A DNA stretch of 64,000 nt from Monarcha castaneiventris obscurior (lineage: Eukaryota > Chordata > Aves > Passeriformes > Monarchidae), in the NCBI GenBank assembly GCA_026261815.1, contig JAMPIT010000258.1, positions 9,849,501-9,913,500 of the forward strand. The letters run 5' to 3'. A program made the translations under genes and the position numbers. Each line of letters opens with the position of its first letter. The stretch's first letter is position 1. The notes under the pieces are model-generated. The model ran no database searches. It was not told where the DNA came from and was given only the letters and a program-made list of their open reading frames with translations. Shown here piece after piece: positions 1-32,074 of the stretch.

Positions 1-3000
1 ACAGGGTCTGGAGACATGAAACGGGGCTGGCCCTGCCTGTGTGGTCTGCAAGGGGTGTCACATTTGGATGGGTTGCCCTGGGCTTGTCAGGGGAAGCCTG
101 TGGTGGCTCTGCCTGCTGCCCACCCCGCACCCCACTGTGGCACAGGGACTTGAAACAGTCAATGCACATGTGCTGCTTCATGGAGTGTGCGTGCACACTT
201 GTGTGAGTGGGTGTGTGAAGTGCACACATGCAGGGTGCCATCAGAGGGGCCCCTTGCAGCCAGCCCTGTAGGATCCAGCTCTCACTAAGAAATAAATAAT
301 TTTACTCTTGGCAGTGTGACTCTATCCCTTTGTCTGTGCGGTCTGAGGTGGTGGGGAGCCAACCAGTGGGATGTGGGGAGTGCAGGGATGGTGGCCTTCA
401 CTCCTACCCCATCCATCCTCCGTGTCCTGGGTGATGGCCCAGTGCAGGTCTTGCCCAGCATCCCTGGAGCCACTTTGTCGCTCTGGCAGAACAGAGCTGG
501 GCACTGGCCAAAGGCCAGCAGAACCTTTGCCTTGTACCAGGATTTACAACTCGGGTGGGGAAGGTGTCAGCCTGCTGTAAATGCTGCAGTTCCTGAACAA
601 AACAAGAATTCGTGGGGCTCCTGGGAGCAGGACAAAGGCTGGGGGTGCTGTAAATCACTGCCCAACACAGGCACCCCCAGCAAGTCTCACCCATGGTGCT
701 CCAGCCCTTCTCCGGGGATGGGAGTGGCACCCTTAAGTCCTGCTCCCCCTGCCCAGGGGGACATTCTCTGGGCTGGAAGCTGCATTGGCCACCCTGTCTG
801 CTCTGGAGCCGTCCTGGGCCTGGTGCCCAGGCAGGAAGGGAGGGAGCTGGGCAGGGCAGGACGCAGTGCTCCGGCCGGCAAAGGAAGTGGTGTTTCCTGC
901 AGAGTGCAGTGTGGCTTCCAGCAGCCACGGTGGGACTGCTCAGTCCTAGCACTGCTCAGTCCCAGCCCCACCTGGGTTAGGGATGGGGTGATTTCCCTTC
1001 ATGTCTCCTGTCACTCATGGCTGTTTCCCACTGGTTTATATCCAGCTGGAATTTTTCGTTCCTTGCTCCCTCCTGGGCCCTGGGAAAATACCCCAGCCTT
1101 TAATATCCCTCCATCACCCTCTGCCAAGTACTACAGCCACGGTATTTCAGTGTACCCTGGCTCATGCCATTCCCAAATCCCCACAGGGACACAGAGGGAC
1201 CAGAAGCTGCCACAGGGCAAAGGCAAGACAGGCAGGGTTAGCAGCTGTCTCCAGAGGCTGCAGCCCAGCCCATGGCTGCAGATTTCGATTAGGGTAAACA
1301 ACAGCTGCATTTTTCACCCTTGCTCTAGAAATACCTGCAGACCTTTCCTGGGTGCCCCCTCTGCTCACATACCGCGGGGTCCCATTCCCAGGGCTGCTGG
1401 GAACGATGCAATATCCTGCCCCTTCCCCTCCTTCTCATGAAGCCTGAACTCAGATGCCACGGCTGAAGAGGGGAGTGACCCAAATCACCCCACTGGGTCT
1501 TGTCCAGCCCCTGCTCAGGTACCTGCAGCCCCCTCCCAAATCTCCATCTGTGACAGGTGGCAGGGAGGTGTGACCAAACACGGTGTTCCCTGTTCTTTGC
1601 CTGTGACAGCCCCAGCACACTCAGACGTGTTTTGTCTGTTAGTTAACAAGTTCCCTTTCCTGTAAGTCCCCCTTCCTTTAAAGCTCCCGAATTCCCTCAA
1701 CAAGCCACCCCTGCTTCTCCCATACTCCCTTCCAGGTCACTACTGGACCTACTGAAGTGTAACCACAAGCTCGTTTCCTGGCTTGGATCATGTCCTGTGA
1801 AAATACCCCAAAGTTAATACTGCATGGAGCTGAGAGAGCCACTCAACAGCAAGGAGCAGGACACAAAACAAGGGACTCCACCTGGGTTATGCTGCCGACT
1901 GATCATGCTATGAAAGCAGCTCTTTTAAAATTCAGACCCTGCACCTATCAGAAGTAGGTAAGGTCCTTAGCCCAGGCTTTTGCACTTCCGAAGTCTAGCC
2001 AGGCTAAAGCTGCGCTTAGCCCCAGCCTCTGCCCATCACTTCCTGACTCAGTGCATGGCAGGTCTGCCCACTCCCTGCGCCATCCACAGGGCTGTGCATC
2101 CCACAGCCTGAGCCACCTTGGGAGTGAAGTGCCACACACCCCTGGCTGGCTGCCACTATCCTGTTCCCATGTCACACCTCTAGCGCAGCTCCAGGTTCCA
2201 CTTTCGTTCCCGTGGCTGGTTGCCCTTGGCAGCTGTGTTTCTCAGACCAGTAACATTGTAAGCAGCGTGCATTGATGAGCCACAATCCTGCTCATCAGCG
2301 GACAGGTTTGTAATCCTGCTCTGACACCAAACTGGCATTTGCTCCATAAACCTGAGTTTCTCAATCTGTACAAAGTTCCCCAGAAACACCCTGAATGCTG
2401 TTTGCACTCTGTGGAGGACAAGGGGAGAGAAGAAACACACTCAGAGGAAGCAGCCATGACACATCCCTGCCAAGTGCTCTTATCGCCTCCACTCCACCTC
2501 TCTGGAAAGCAGGCGTTGCTGGAGAGCAGGGAAAGTTTACACCGAATCACTATGGAGAAGGAATGTGCTTGTGCAAACATCCCACCCAGCCCAGGTCACG
2601 CTGCCAGGGACTCCTGAAGTGCAGTGGCAGCCAGCTGGGCACGGCTCTGCTCAGTGCCCATGAGCACAGAGCCAACGTCAGGCAGTGCCAGTGCACACCC
2701 GAGTCACAGCCTGCTGCTGGGGCCATCGGAACAGGTACCATTCTCCAGTGCACAACTCTTGGCATTGACTCATGCTCAGCTCCCTGCCAGCAACACAGGA
2801 TGAACTCACACCCCCCAGGGCACCTCCTGCTGTTACACCCGGCAAACACTGCACAGCATCACAGGAAAAAAACTTAAACCCCTCTCCCCAAAACCAAGCT
2901 ATTTGAGGGGCAGACAGTTGGATTTTTAAAGCATGAGACTTCGGTCTCACCACAACTCTGCTTGGGGCAAGATGATCATGGCCACCTCCTTCAGAGCTAA

Positions 3001-4083
3001 TAATTGTGATGCTGGGGCTGCAGGAAGCCTGTCCTGCACCAGTGATCCAATGAATAAATGAGGCTTCTGTGAAAATACAGAAATGGGTTGAAGTGTGCAG
3101 TGTGTTCACCTGACAGGCACAAGGTGTGTGAGCCTGGCCTGCCCTGCTCCACAGCACAGGGCCAGCCCTCAGACAGGCTCCTGACTTCCCCCAATACCTG
3201 CAAAACAGGCAACTATTTGCAGAGATTTACTTTCCTTAAGGACAGAAGCCTCTAGGAATGGTATCACCATCAGCCCAAAACATCCACAAAAGCTTTTGTT
3301 TACCACAGCTTTCCAATTCTACCCCAAGTGACAGGGCAGAAAGCTGGCGTTTGTATCCAGCTTTCGAAAGGGACAGACCATGAGGTGAGCCTGGCCCTTC
3401 TGCTAGAAGGAATTGATCTTGCACTGGAATGAGACCAAGGAGGTCAGGGAAAGACCAGCTGGTTACTGAGCAGTGCCACCTAGTTTGGTTAAGAGACACT
3501 GGATCCTGTAGGGAATTGTACACAACCAGGCAAGAAACACCAAAAGGGGCTGCTGGCCTGAACCAGGGGATGGGAGCTCATGCAATGTGGAAGGCAGAGG
3601 CACGAGTTACCAGCTGCAGAGGCTGAAGGTGTAATAGCCAAGTTTTCAGCCAAACTTAGCACACTTTCCTACTGACCTCTCTAACACCCCAACTGCAGCA
3701 CGTGCTGACCTAACACAGCACAGGAATGGGGGAAGTGTGCCCAGACAGATCTTAGGAGCTCCAAGGAACCCAGAACTCTTAAAGGGGGTGGGCACTTGCA
3801 CCTTCCTCCTGCTCACAGGTTTCCAATACTGGACATTCTCCACTTCTGCCAAATCTGACAACTTTTTCACACACACGTGGTCCTGTGAGTCACTTAGAAC
3901 CCAGGGAGATGTTTTAGTTGAGCACACGCAGGGTCAAGTTTTGCCTGAAGACATTAAAGGGCTCAGGAATTCCTAGAGTTCCATCTTCCTTCACATTTTA
4001 CAAGGCAGGTGGAGCTACAGAAGCCCCCTCCATACTGCACACATAAATGAGCACACAACCTGTTATGGTAGTAGACTCTGGGT
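1..4083. other. Intergenic, no recognisable gene
   Basis: I see no exon structure I recognise here. The long open frame at 316-1440 is in GC-rich sequence with no family resemblance. An AATAAA at 291-296 could be the polyadenylation signal of a plus-strand gene ending just inside the left edge; in human the neighbour on this side of RPS8 is BEST4, but no coding sequence supports that here. Confidence 0.5.
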
Positions 4084-4089
4084 TTTATT
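4084..4089 (-). terminator. RPS8: RPS8 polyadenylation signal
   Basis: AATAAA on the minus strand, 24 nt past the RPS8 stop codon. Such a short 3' UTR is typical of ribosomal protein mRNAs. Confidence 0.85.
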
Positions 4090-4112
4090 CGTCCTCTCAG
4101 CACAACAGTTTT

Positions 4113-8776
<4,664 letters not shown>

Positions 8777-8800
8777 GGTGCGGCACCGGCGCAAAGAGGC
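8777..8800 (-). promoter_or_regulatory. RPS8: RPS8 5' UTR with candidate TOP start
   Basis: Upstream of the ATG the minus strand reads CCTCTTTGCGCC. A C followed by a short pyrimidine run is the 5' terminal oligopyrimidine signature of ribosomal protein mRNAs, which puts them under mTOR/LARP1 translational control. Starting at the C at 8798 would give a 22-nt 5' UTR. The start itself is inferred. Confidence 0.6.
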
Positions 8801-9136
8801 GGGGCGGAAGCTCGCGGGGCGGCTTGGCGGGGCGAGCTCTCGCGAGGCGGTGACGTCACCACGCCGCCAGCGCGAGGGGCGCGCCGTTGCCTGGAAACGC
8901 AGCGGCGCCGAGGGGAGGCGGTGGGCGATGGCGGCGGCCTGCGGGGGCGGCCCTGCCCGCGGGCCCGGAACGGAGCGGGCATCGCCGGGGGTCTGTCTGC
9001 CGCAGGCCCGTCCTTCCTGCCCCGCGGGTCACTGCGCGAACGCCTCCGGGCACGGCCCAGGGCCCGGCGTCCCGCGGCGGGGCCGAGCGAGCACAACAGC
9101 CCTCGCGCACACGGGCTTGCGTGTCTTGATAGCGTC

Positions 9137-9399
9137 ATTAGCATATGTATCATTAGTATTCTGGATCGTTTGCATACCCCTTGTACACCGCTGGGTTCAT
9201 TAGCATACCCCTCATTAGTATTCAGATTTATTGCCTTTCCCAGGATGCACCGCGCGGCGGCGGGGCGGCCCCGGTCCCGCTTTCCGCCGCTGCTCCGCGG
9301 GGCTGCCGCGGCCGGCCGGGGCTGTGTCCGTGTCCCGGCCTCGGGAACAGGCCGGAGCGGCGGGAGAGCCGGGAAGAACCCCAGAAAGTCGCCGTGTCC
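9137..9399 (+). promoter_or_regulatory. U5 copy 1 promoter: repeated octamers, ZNF143-type site, PSE
   Basis: Octamer-like elements ATTAGCAT (9137-9144), GTTTGCAT (9168-9175) and ATTAGCAT (9199-9206) sit in a partly duplicated block containing CATTAGTATTC twice. A ZNF143/SPH-type site, CCCAGGATGCACCGCG, lies at about 9239-9254. The proximal element GTCGCCGTGTCC begins at 9388, 61 nt before the RNA start. The same block lies 340-660 bp from the RPS8 start and could serve both genes. Confidence 0.75.
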
Positions 9400-9448
9400 T
9401 AGAGAGAGACAGCTGACGGGTGGTCTCTGTGCGGGGCGGCTATATGGC

Positions 9449-9565
9449 ATACTCTGGTTTCTCTTCAGATCGTATAAATCTTTCGCCTTTTACTAAAGAT
9501 TTCCGTGGAGAGGAACAGGCACGAGTGTCGAGAAATTTTTTGAGGCTCCATTTCGGTGGAGCTAT
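9449..9565 (+). ncRNA. RNU5: U5 spliceosomal snRNA, copy 1
   Basis: U5 RNA is the core of the U5 and tri-snRNP; its loop 1 aligns the exons during splicing. The sequence starts ATACTCTGGTTTCTCTTCAG, contains the invariant loop CGCCTTTTACTAAAG, an Sm site (AAATTTTTTGAGG) and a 3' hairpin with stem GGCTCC/GGAGC, total about 117 nt. A snRNA 3' box (GGTTAAAAATAGAAC) follows within 25 nt. With the PSE at -61 this looks like a functional gene. It is nearly identical to copy 5 on the opposite strand at 33.7 kb. Confidence 0.95.
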
Positions 9566-9689
9566 CTTTTATTGGTTAAAAATAGAACAAACTTTAACGG
9601 TACAGCCAATGGGCTTAGTTGTAGCTCAGTGCGATAAACATGTGATTTTCTGGGACTACAAGCGTAACCTGCTGCTGAAAGTCACTGGC

Positions 9690-9960
9690 CCCGCTGCCTC
9701 TGAGTGCCGGCAGCACGGACCCTGCATTCAGGGTCTCTCCGCACCGCCTCCACCCCCGCCAGGGCGGCCCCCTCCTTACCCTGGTGCGGTCAGAAGGTGC
9801 GCGATGACCCGGGAGGCTCGGCAGCCCCTTCTCCCGGCCCGGGCGATGCAGCGGAACGGCTGCGAGCCGGCGGTTCGCACTCCGGGAGAAGCGGCAGCCG
9901 GGGAGCTGCCCCAAAGTCCCGGGCATCCAGGCCCGCCCGGGGGGATGGGGGTGGTGTTGG
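9690..9960 (+). repeat. Left arm of a near-identical inverted repeat
   Basis: This GC-rich segment is the reverse complement of 33262-33530. I count three substitutions in about 265 bp. It follows U5 copy 1 just as its partner follows copy 5. Homology stops abruptly at the GTGGTGTT boundary near 9960/33262. The intervening stretch (9590-9690) is only about 65-70% similar to its counterpart. No function recognised; the antisense strand has a possible splice donor (CAGG/GTAAGG). Confidence 0.85.
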
Positions 9961-10137
9961 CACCACCCTGATCTGCTTGAAAAAATAGAAGTCAAATAAA
10001 GAGCGCCACAGCGCATTTGGTGTCGTACATGGCCCCGTGAGGGACGTGCCATCGGATAGGCCATGTAAAAAGTAGGGCGGGTGGTAATTGGATCATCCAC
10101 GACGGGTCTGTGTCCAGATTTCAAGGGTGGATTATAG

Positions 10138-11604
10138 AAATTGGCTGGATGGGCGCGGCCAGAGTGCTGTGGCCATTGACGTTATGTCCAGGTGGAGACA
10201 GGTGACAAACGCGGTGCCTCAGGGCTGTGCCTTGGGGCTGGGGATTTTAATAACTTTGTCAATGACAGACAGCGGGAGTGAGTGCACCCGCAGGCAGTTT
10301 GCAAGGTGAGTAGTGTGGGTGACACACCTGAAGGACAGGGTGCCATCCTGGGAGACCTGGGAAAACTTGGACCCACAAGAACCTCATGAAGTTCAACAAG
10401 TCCAAGTGCCCCGTGCTGCTTCTGGGTCTGGACAATCCCAGACATGAGAAGAACTGGAGAGCACAGACTGGAAAACTCTGAGAGCAGCTTTGCTGAGAAG
10501 GAGTTGGGGGTTCTTATGGGTGAAAAGCTGGACATGAACCAACAGTGAGCAATCGCAGCCCAGAAAGCCAACTGCATCCCGGGCAGCAGGTCAGGGGAGG
10601 CAATTCTGCCCTTTTATTGCTGAATCCAGCTCTCTGGTCCCCAATACAGGAAAGACATGGGTCTGTTGGAGCAAATCCAGAAGAGGCTACAAAGATGATC
10701 AGAGGGCTGGAGCCTCTCTCCTGTGAAGACAGGCTGAGAGAGCTGGTGTTGTTGAGCCTGGAAAAGAAAAGGCTCTGGAGAGATCTTATTGAGGCCTTCC
10801 AATACTTAAAGGGGGCCTATAAAAAAGAGAAAGAATGACTTTTCACAAAGGCATGAAGTGATAGTGATGCCATGATGATTTTTGTCTTTTCTTTTATACC
10901 CCTGTTATACCTTTCTGCAACTTCTGTATTCTCGATGTTTTTGCCTACATTCTTAGACTTGTTTGTTAAGCTAAGAGACTAAACATTTTAGAGGCTTCGT
11001 AGTTAAGGTGCCAGGGTGCCCAGAGCCCAAGGTCCTCTCCAGAACACATTTTGTAAACTAAGATAGAACCATCCAGGGGAAGGTTCCTTGGGAGGGGGGG
11101 CTCATTTGAGCCTCTCATTGGGGAATATTTGATAGATATGCTAATTAGTAAGACCTGGAATATAAGACCAGAGCTAGGAGAGAGGGACTTTGCGGTGGTG
11201 ATGGTGGGGTGCACAGAGGTGTATTCGACCTGTTCGTGGTGCACCTAAAGATCCTTACAATAAATACCAAGGTAAAACCCTTTTTCCCCTTCTAACCGTG
11301 TTCGCCTCTTGATTTTTAAGACCAGAAAGGCAGCAATAGGGCAAGAGAAAACGTTTTAAAATTGAAAGAGGAGAGATTTAGACTGAATATTTGAAAGGAA
11401 TTCTTTACTGTGAGGGTGGCAAAGTGCTGGAACAGGTTGCCCAGGGAAGTTGTGCCTGCCCTATCCCTGAAAGTGCTCAAGACAAGGTTGGATGGGGCTT
11501 TGAGCGACCTGGTCTAGTAGGAGGTGTGCCTAATCATGGCACAGGGATGGGAACGAGATGATCTTTAGGTCCCCTTCCAACCCAGACCATTCAATGATTC
11601 TATT
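10138..11604 (+). mobile_element. CR1 LINE fragment, interrupted by an LTR
   Basis: This is the 3' part of a CR1 non-LTR retrotransposon, the dominant avian LINE. Characteristic CR1 phrases are visible: GGCTGGATGGGCGCGGCCAG, GTTCAACAAGTCCAAGTGCC, GCTGGACATGAACCA, AAGATGATCAGAGGGCTGGA, and GGAACAGGTTGCCCAGGGA near the end. It finishes with the CR1-type tail (AATGATTCTAT). The reverse transcriptase region is 5'-truncated and broken. A solo LTR is inserted at 10865-11335. The element separates U5 copies 1 and 2. Confidence 0.9.
10865..11335 (+). mobile_element. Solo LTR nested in the CR1
   Basis: A 471-bp element begins TGATGCC, ends GGCAGCA, and is flanked by a 4-bp duplication ATAG (10861-10864 and 11336-11339). 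CR1 sequence resumes directly on both sides, which proves insertion into the CR1. A TATA-like TATAAG near 11160 and AATAAA at 11259-11264 give a U3-R-U5 layout on the plus strand. There is no internal region, so it is a recombined solo LTR. A 4-bp duplication suggests an ERV1-type element; the family is not identified. Confidence 0.8.
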
Positions 11605-11826
11605 TTATTTTCCTCACATTTTTTAATTTAACACTATTTTATTTTAATTGTTAAACTCCTTAGTCTCAACCCATGAGTGTCTCACTTTTACCCTTCCCGC
11701 GGGGTGGGGGCAGTGAGCGAGGGTGCCCAGCTGGGGTTAAACCACGCTGGGGTTTGAACCCGCGAGCCTTGCTGAGGCTGAGGAGCGGGAGCGGCCCCGT
11801 TCCCGGTGCGCCCGGCGGCGCTGAGC

Positions 11827-11853
11827 CCGCCCCGCCCCGCCCCGCCCCGCCCG
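11827..11853 (+). repeat. (CCCGC)n microsatellite
   Basis: About five tandem copies of a CCCGC pentamer lie just upstream of the octamer of U5 copy 2. Confidence 0.85.
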
Positions 11854-11870
11854 CGGCCTGATTTGCATAC

Positions 11871-12033
11871 CCAGGCTGCCCCGCGGCCCCGCCGGTGCCG
11901 GCCCCGCCGCTGCCCAGCGCTGCGGCCGCTGCCCGCCGGGCTCTGAGGGCCGCCCGGTGTGTGTGTGTGCCCCGGGAATGGACCGGGGATGCGGGGCCGG
12001 GAGCAGCACAGGCGGGGCGCGTCGCCCTGACTT
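11871..12033 (+). promoter_or_regulatory. U5 copy 2 promoter (octamer and PSE)
   Basis: A perfect ATTTGCAT octamer at 11871-11878 is followed by TACCCAGGCTGCCCCGCGG, resembling an SPH/ZNF143 site, 211 bp before the RNA. The PSE-like GTCGCCCTGACTTG begins at 12021, exactly 61 nt before the RNA start. Confidence 0.8.
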
Positions 12034-12081
12034 GTGAAGGGTGGAGCAGACACCGCCCATGTCGGGGAAAAACTGTGGGGC

Positions 12082-12198
12082 ATACTCTGGTTTCTCTTCA
12101 GATCGTATAAATCTTTCGCCTTTTACTAAAGATTTCCGTGGAGAGGAACAGGCACGAGCGTCGAGAAATTTTTTGAGGCTCTACTTCGGTAGAGCTAC
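12082..12198 (+). ncRNA. RNU5: U5 spliceosomal snRNA, copy 2
   Basis: Starts ATACTCTGG, carries the U5 loop CGCCTTTTACTAAAG and Sm site AAATTTTTTGAGG, and ends with a 3' hairpin GGCTCTAC/GTAGAGC whose stem differs from copy 1 by compensating changes. A 3' box (GTTCAAAAATAGAC) follows. The short variable hairpin before the Sm site has one change (GAGCGTC for GAGTGTC) that breaks a pair. It lies about 475 bp upstream of the KIF2C start. Confidence 0.95.
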
Positions 12199-12454
12199 AT
12201 TTGATGCAGTTCAAAAATAGACTAAGCACAATATACTCAATAGAGCGGATGTTACCTTTACGATGGAGGTTAACTCCCTTTGAATTACAATAGCCATCAC
12301 TCGTGCTCATTCTATGTGAGCTCTCCAGCCGCTTCTCAGTGTTTTACCGGCCCCGAGGTTGTCCTGCCCGACCGCGGCTGGGGCATCCGTCAGTCCTTCC
12401 CGGGACCGCCGCCTCCGGCCGCCCTTCCCCGGGAGCCGCAGTCCTGCCCGCGCC

Positions 12455-12549
12455 CAGGGACTACATCTCCCGGCAAGCCCCGCGCCCCATAGCCTGCAGC
12501 AACCCCGGATTGCCGCGGGGGCGGGGCCTGCCGGGAGATGTAGTCCCTG
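12455..12549. promoter_or_regulatory. KIF2C: KIF2C promoter: inverted pair of ZNF143-type sites
   Basis: The motif ACTACATCTCCCGGCA (12460-12475) and its exact reverse complement (12529-12544) form a 21-bp perfect inverted repeat (12455-12475 and 12529-12549), imperfect further out. ACTACA-TCCC-GCA is the core of the ZNF143/Staf binding site. The pair lies 125-220 bp upstream of the KIF2C ATG in a CpG-rich stretch. Confidence 0.65.
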
Positions 12550-12578
12550 GGCTGCTCCCGGCAGCCCCCGCGGCACGC

Positions 12579-12596
12579 CGGCGCGCGGGGTTTAAA
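12579..12596 (+). promoter_or_regulatory. KIF2C: Candidate CDE/CHR cell-cycle element of KIF2C
   Basis: GCGCGC, four Gs, then TTTAAA. The spacing fits the CDE-4 nt-CHR tandem bound by DREAM and MuvB in G2/M genes, with TTTAAA as a non-canonical CHR. It lies about 80 bp upstream of the ATG. KIF2C is a G2/M gene, so the site is plausible but unproven. Confidence 0.4.
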
Positions 12597-12672
12597 CCGG
12601 CGGCGGTTGCCGGGCGGGTGTTTCGCTGCTGGGGCGGGACGTGGTTCCTGTCCCTGTGCCCGTGCCAGCGCC

Positions 12673-28994
<16,322 letters not shown>

Positions 28995-29415
28995 TCATTA
29001 CAGCAAAACCTGGTTCACAAGCATCTTGCATGCACTTGTCTTGTCTTGCATGTTCGTCAGTGGTTTGTATCACTCCTGTTTTAAATGTGGTAGTGTCTGC
29101 AGGTCACGTGCCCAAGGGCAGTGACCACAGCAGCCTTTTTCTTCATGGCCTGTATCAGGGTACTCAGCAAAGTGCTAAAATGCACCCACTGCAAGGCTTG
29201 GGTAGGGGGCCTGAGAGTCTGCAGTCTCTGCCTGAGATGTCTGGCATTGGGCCCTTTGCTAGTGACAATGGTCTCCCCTAACAGAACTAAATACACATGT
29301 ATAGTATATAACCGTTTCCAGATGTGCTTGAAACATTGCAAAACTGTTTAAAGTTTTGCTTTTCTAGAAAGAAAATGGACTATGTGATTGTAAAAACCAG
29401 TATTTTAAGAAGTTG

Positions 29416-29425
29416 AATAAATAAA
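29416..29425 (+). terminator. KIF2C: KIF2C polyadenylation signal
   Basis: Overlapping AATAAATAAA about 420 bp past the stop codon at 28994, the first such signal downstream. Confidence 0.8.
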
Positions 29426-29439
29426 TGTTGTTGGATCTA

Positions 29440-32070
29440 ATTATCTTATCTGTTCTATAAAAAATATTTATTGCTGATTTTGGTAAAGTCTAACAGCTCC
29501 TAAAGACTGGCTTGGTGTTGGTAGGGAGGCTGAGTTCTTGGATTAAGTTTCTTTTCAAAATCCTTATACTTGTAAAGTTTACATAAAAATTATTCAAAAT
29601 ACATTTTGTCTCTTAATTTTGAGATCCTGATGGGATCCCCTGACAGGGGGGAAGCTGGCTTAGGTGCAGCTATCTGCTGCCATGGCTCTTGTGTGCAGCC
29701 TGGGTTCAGATTGCCCTGCACATCCTGTCCTCTGGGAAAGAGCAGGTTAGGGGAGGAACAGTTTTGAGGTATGTGCTGGTCCCTTCTCTTTCTTATTTGT
29801 TCAGCTCAGTTCAGCATTTGTCTTCAAAAGCACAAAATAGTTGTATGGGCTCTGGGTTCAGCAACACAGGAACCAGCTATGCAAACATCAAATGACAAAG
29901 GGCTCCTTCTACCATTACTCCCTCTTTTCTTAGAGCTGCCTTCTCCCTCTGAAAGTCAAGGGTGTAATTTAAGTGACAATGCCCCCCCAGGTCGGCACCT
30001 CCTGGCTGTAGACTGCATCCTTGCTGTGTGTCTGGGGCTGCCAACTCTATTGGAGGCCAGTTATTCAGCCTGGACGGGATCAGTCTGTGTGTGCCATGTT
30101 TCAGGGTTGGCCTGGAAATTACAGCAAAACAGTTAGGGATCTTTGAGGGATGTGAGTAGATGTTAGTCACAAGCACCTAAAGAAGGGATGCTTCAACCCA
30201 GGTACAATCCTCCTCCACAGCTGGGGCACTTTGTGCTCAACAGTTTAGGTTCTGGGAGCAGAGTGGGGCTGAGCGTTCTGAGGGTTTCTGAACTGTCAAA
30301 GCTGACTTGGACCTGGGCTCTGCCTGCATCATACTAAGCACAGCCAGAGTAGGGCTGTTACTCCCTACCCAGTCTGGACAAAAGCAAGACACTCCTGTTC
30401 TGCTTCAGGCATTAGTACTCTTGGATTATCCAGCCTTTCCCTGTGCAAGGAACAAAGTATTGCTCACTACCTTCCCTCTGGGGCCCTAACATTGCTTGTT
30501 TTCCATATAACCACCCTAGGAGTTAGAGACCTGACCTGCAGGCCCTCAGCTCCCACCCTGGATGGGGGAAGAAGCACACAATGACCTGAGTCTGGGCCTC
30601 TTGGTTCAATCCCAATGACAAATGCTGTGTTCCTGTCCTGCCATAGTAGCACCAACAGACACGAGAGTCCCAAAACAAACAAGGAATGTTCAGCTGTGCA
30701 TGGATTAACAATCATTTAACACTGGGGCTTGCTGAGAACCAACTGTTTAATAATCAGTGGGAGCTTCCTTGTGTGTATTAAAGTCTGGCAAGTTTCTTGT
30801 GTGACCATAAAAACCCCATCACCACACTTCCTTCTGAGAGGATGTCACTGGAAAACTCAGGTTTGTCTCCCTATCCAGCAAGCATTTTCTGTCATCTGCT
30901 TTTGCAGAAAAAGTGTTCTGACAGCACTATCTTGTGGATAGTGCAGGAAATTCATACTGAATGAACCAATTTTAGTGCAAATGGCTGAATTTCATTAAGG
31001 ATTGTGCAGTCAGTCATAGGCACTAGATTCTTCAGTGGGTGGCTGATGCTTATAAAAGGGGTGCTTCACTGCTGGCTGTGGCTCCCAGCTGTGTGGAGAA
31101 TACAGTGGCCACGAGCAATGCAGCACCCTTCGTCCCTGTGCAGGACATACATTGCTTCCAGGCCCAGCCATCAATGGTGACAGCACACAAGGCCAGAGCA
31201 GATTTCACATCTCCGGTGGCAGTAGCAGGGAGGATCTGAGCACTTCGATCTGCAGGCAGCAACTCTGCCCCATTCCCACACACACCCATCTCTAACCAGC
31301 TTAGGGCTGGAGACTTGGCAGAGCTGGGATACTCAGGAGAGAGGAGTGCCAGAGGTGAATGGGTGAATCTTTCCTGGGAGGGACAGGTCCCAGTCCTTTT
31401 CTACCGAAAGGATGCCACTTCTCTAAGGTTCTTTTTATGGTCCTGTAACTTCTACTCCAGTTTCTCACCGAATGACTTTTGTGGCAGCTGCCTGTTAAAC
31501 ATACACCAGCACAGGCTCCCTCAGACAAAGTGTGATTGTGTGTATGAGGACCATTAGGAAGGAGAGAATGATGCTTTGAAACACTTCAAAGAGAGGTGGC
31601 GTTACACTGCTAGCATGAAAGGAGGATGGATGTAGTTTTTCAGGTAACACTGTGGCTACATATGATCTATGCACATGCCACAGCTCAGGCAGCCGGGGCT
31701 ACTGTGGCCTGCACTCCTGAGCCGGGACAGGAAACACCCAGTACTGGAACTGCTCACCAGCCTCGCCCAGCAGCCCTCAGCGCATCTCTGCACGCCTGCA
31801 GGGAAGCATTAGTGCTGCAGGCACCCCCTGCCTCGACCCGGGCAGCCCTTGCTGCTGCACTCCTCACCTCGGGGGACAGTGCACCTCCCCTACCTTGAAC
31901 GAAAGACCCTGCTTGCCGCCCTAGAAGGTCACCGGGTGTGCCTTGGCTAGTGCTTGTACCTTTGATAGCCAGGTCACTGAATGTCCAGACAACAAGCTGC
32001 AACAACTACTATAAAACCACAGCTGTCCCAAACCAACAACAGCACTTCTGAACTATTTTTCAACCAAGCA
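29440..32070. other. Intergenic, KIF2C 3' end to U5 array
   Basis: I see no gene or repeat family I can support on either strand. Short open frames here lack splice context or similarity. No missing 3' part of ARMH1 is recognisable. Confidence 0.5.
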
Positions 32071-32074
32071 TATG

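Noticed and set aside
1..310. End of BEST4
   Set aside because: Only a polyadenylation signal and human gene order suggest it; no coding sequence is visible.
316..1440. 374-codon open frame on the plus strand
   Set aside because: It begins in GC-rich intergenic sequence, has opposing frames of similar length, low-complexity Pro/Ser/Gly composition, no recognisable domain and no splice or promoter context.
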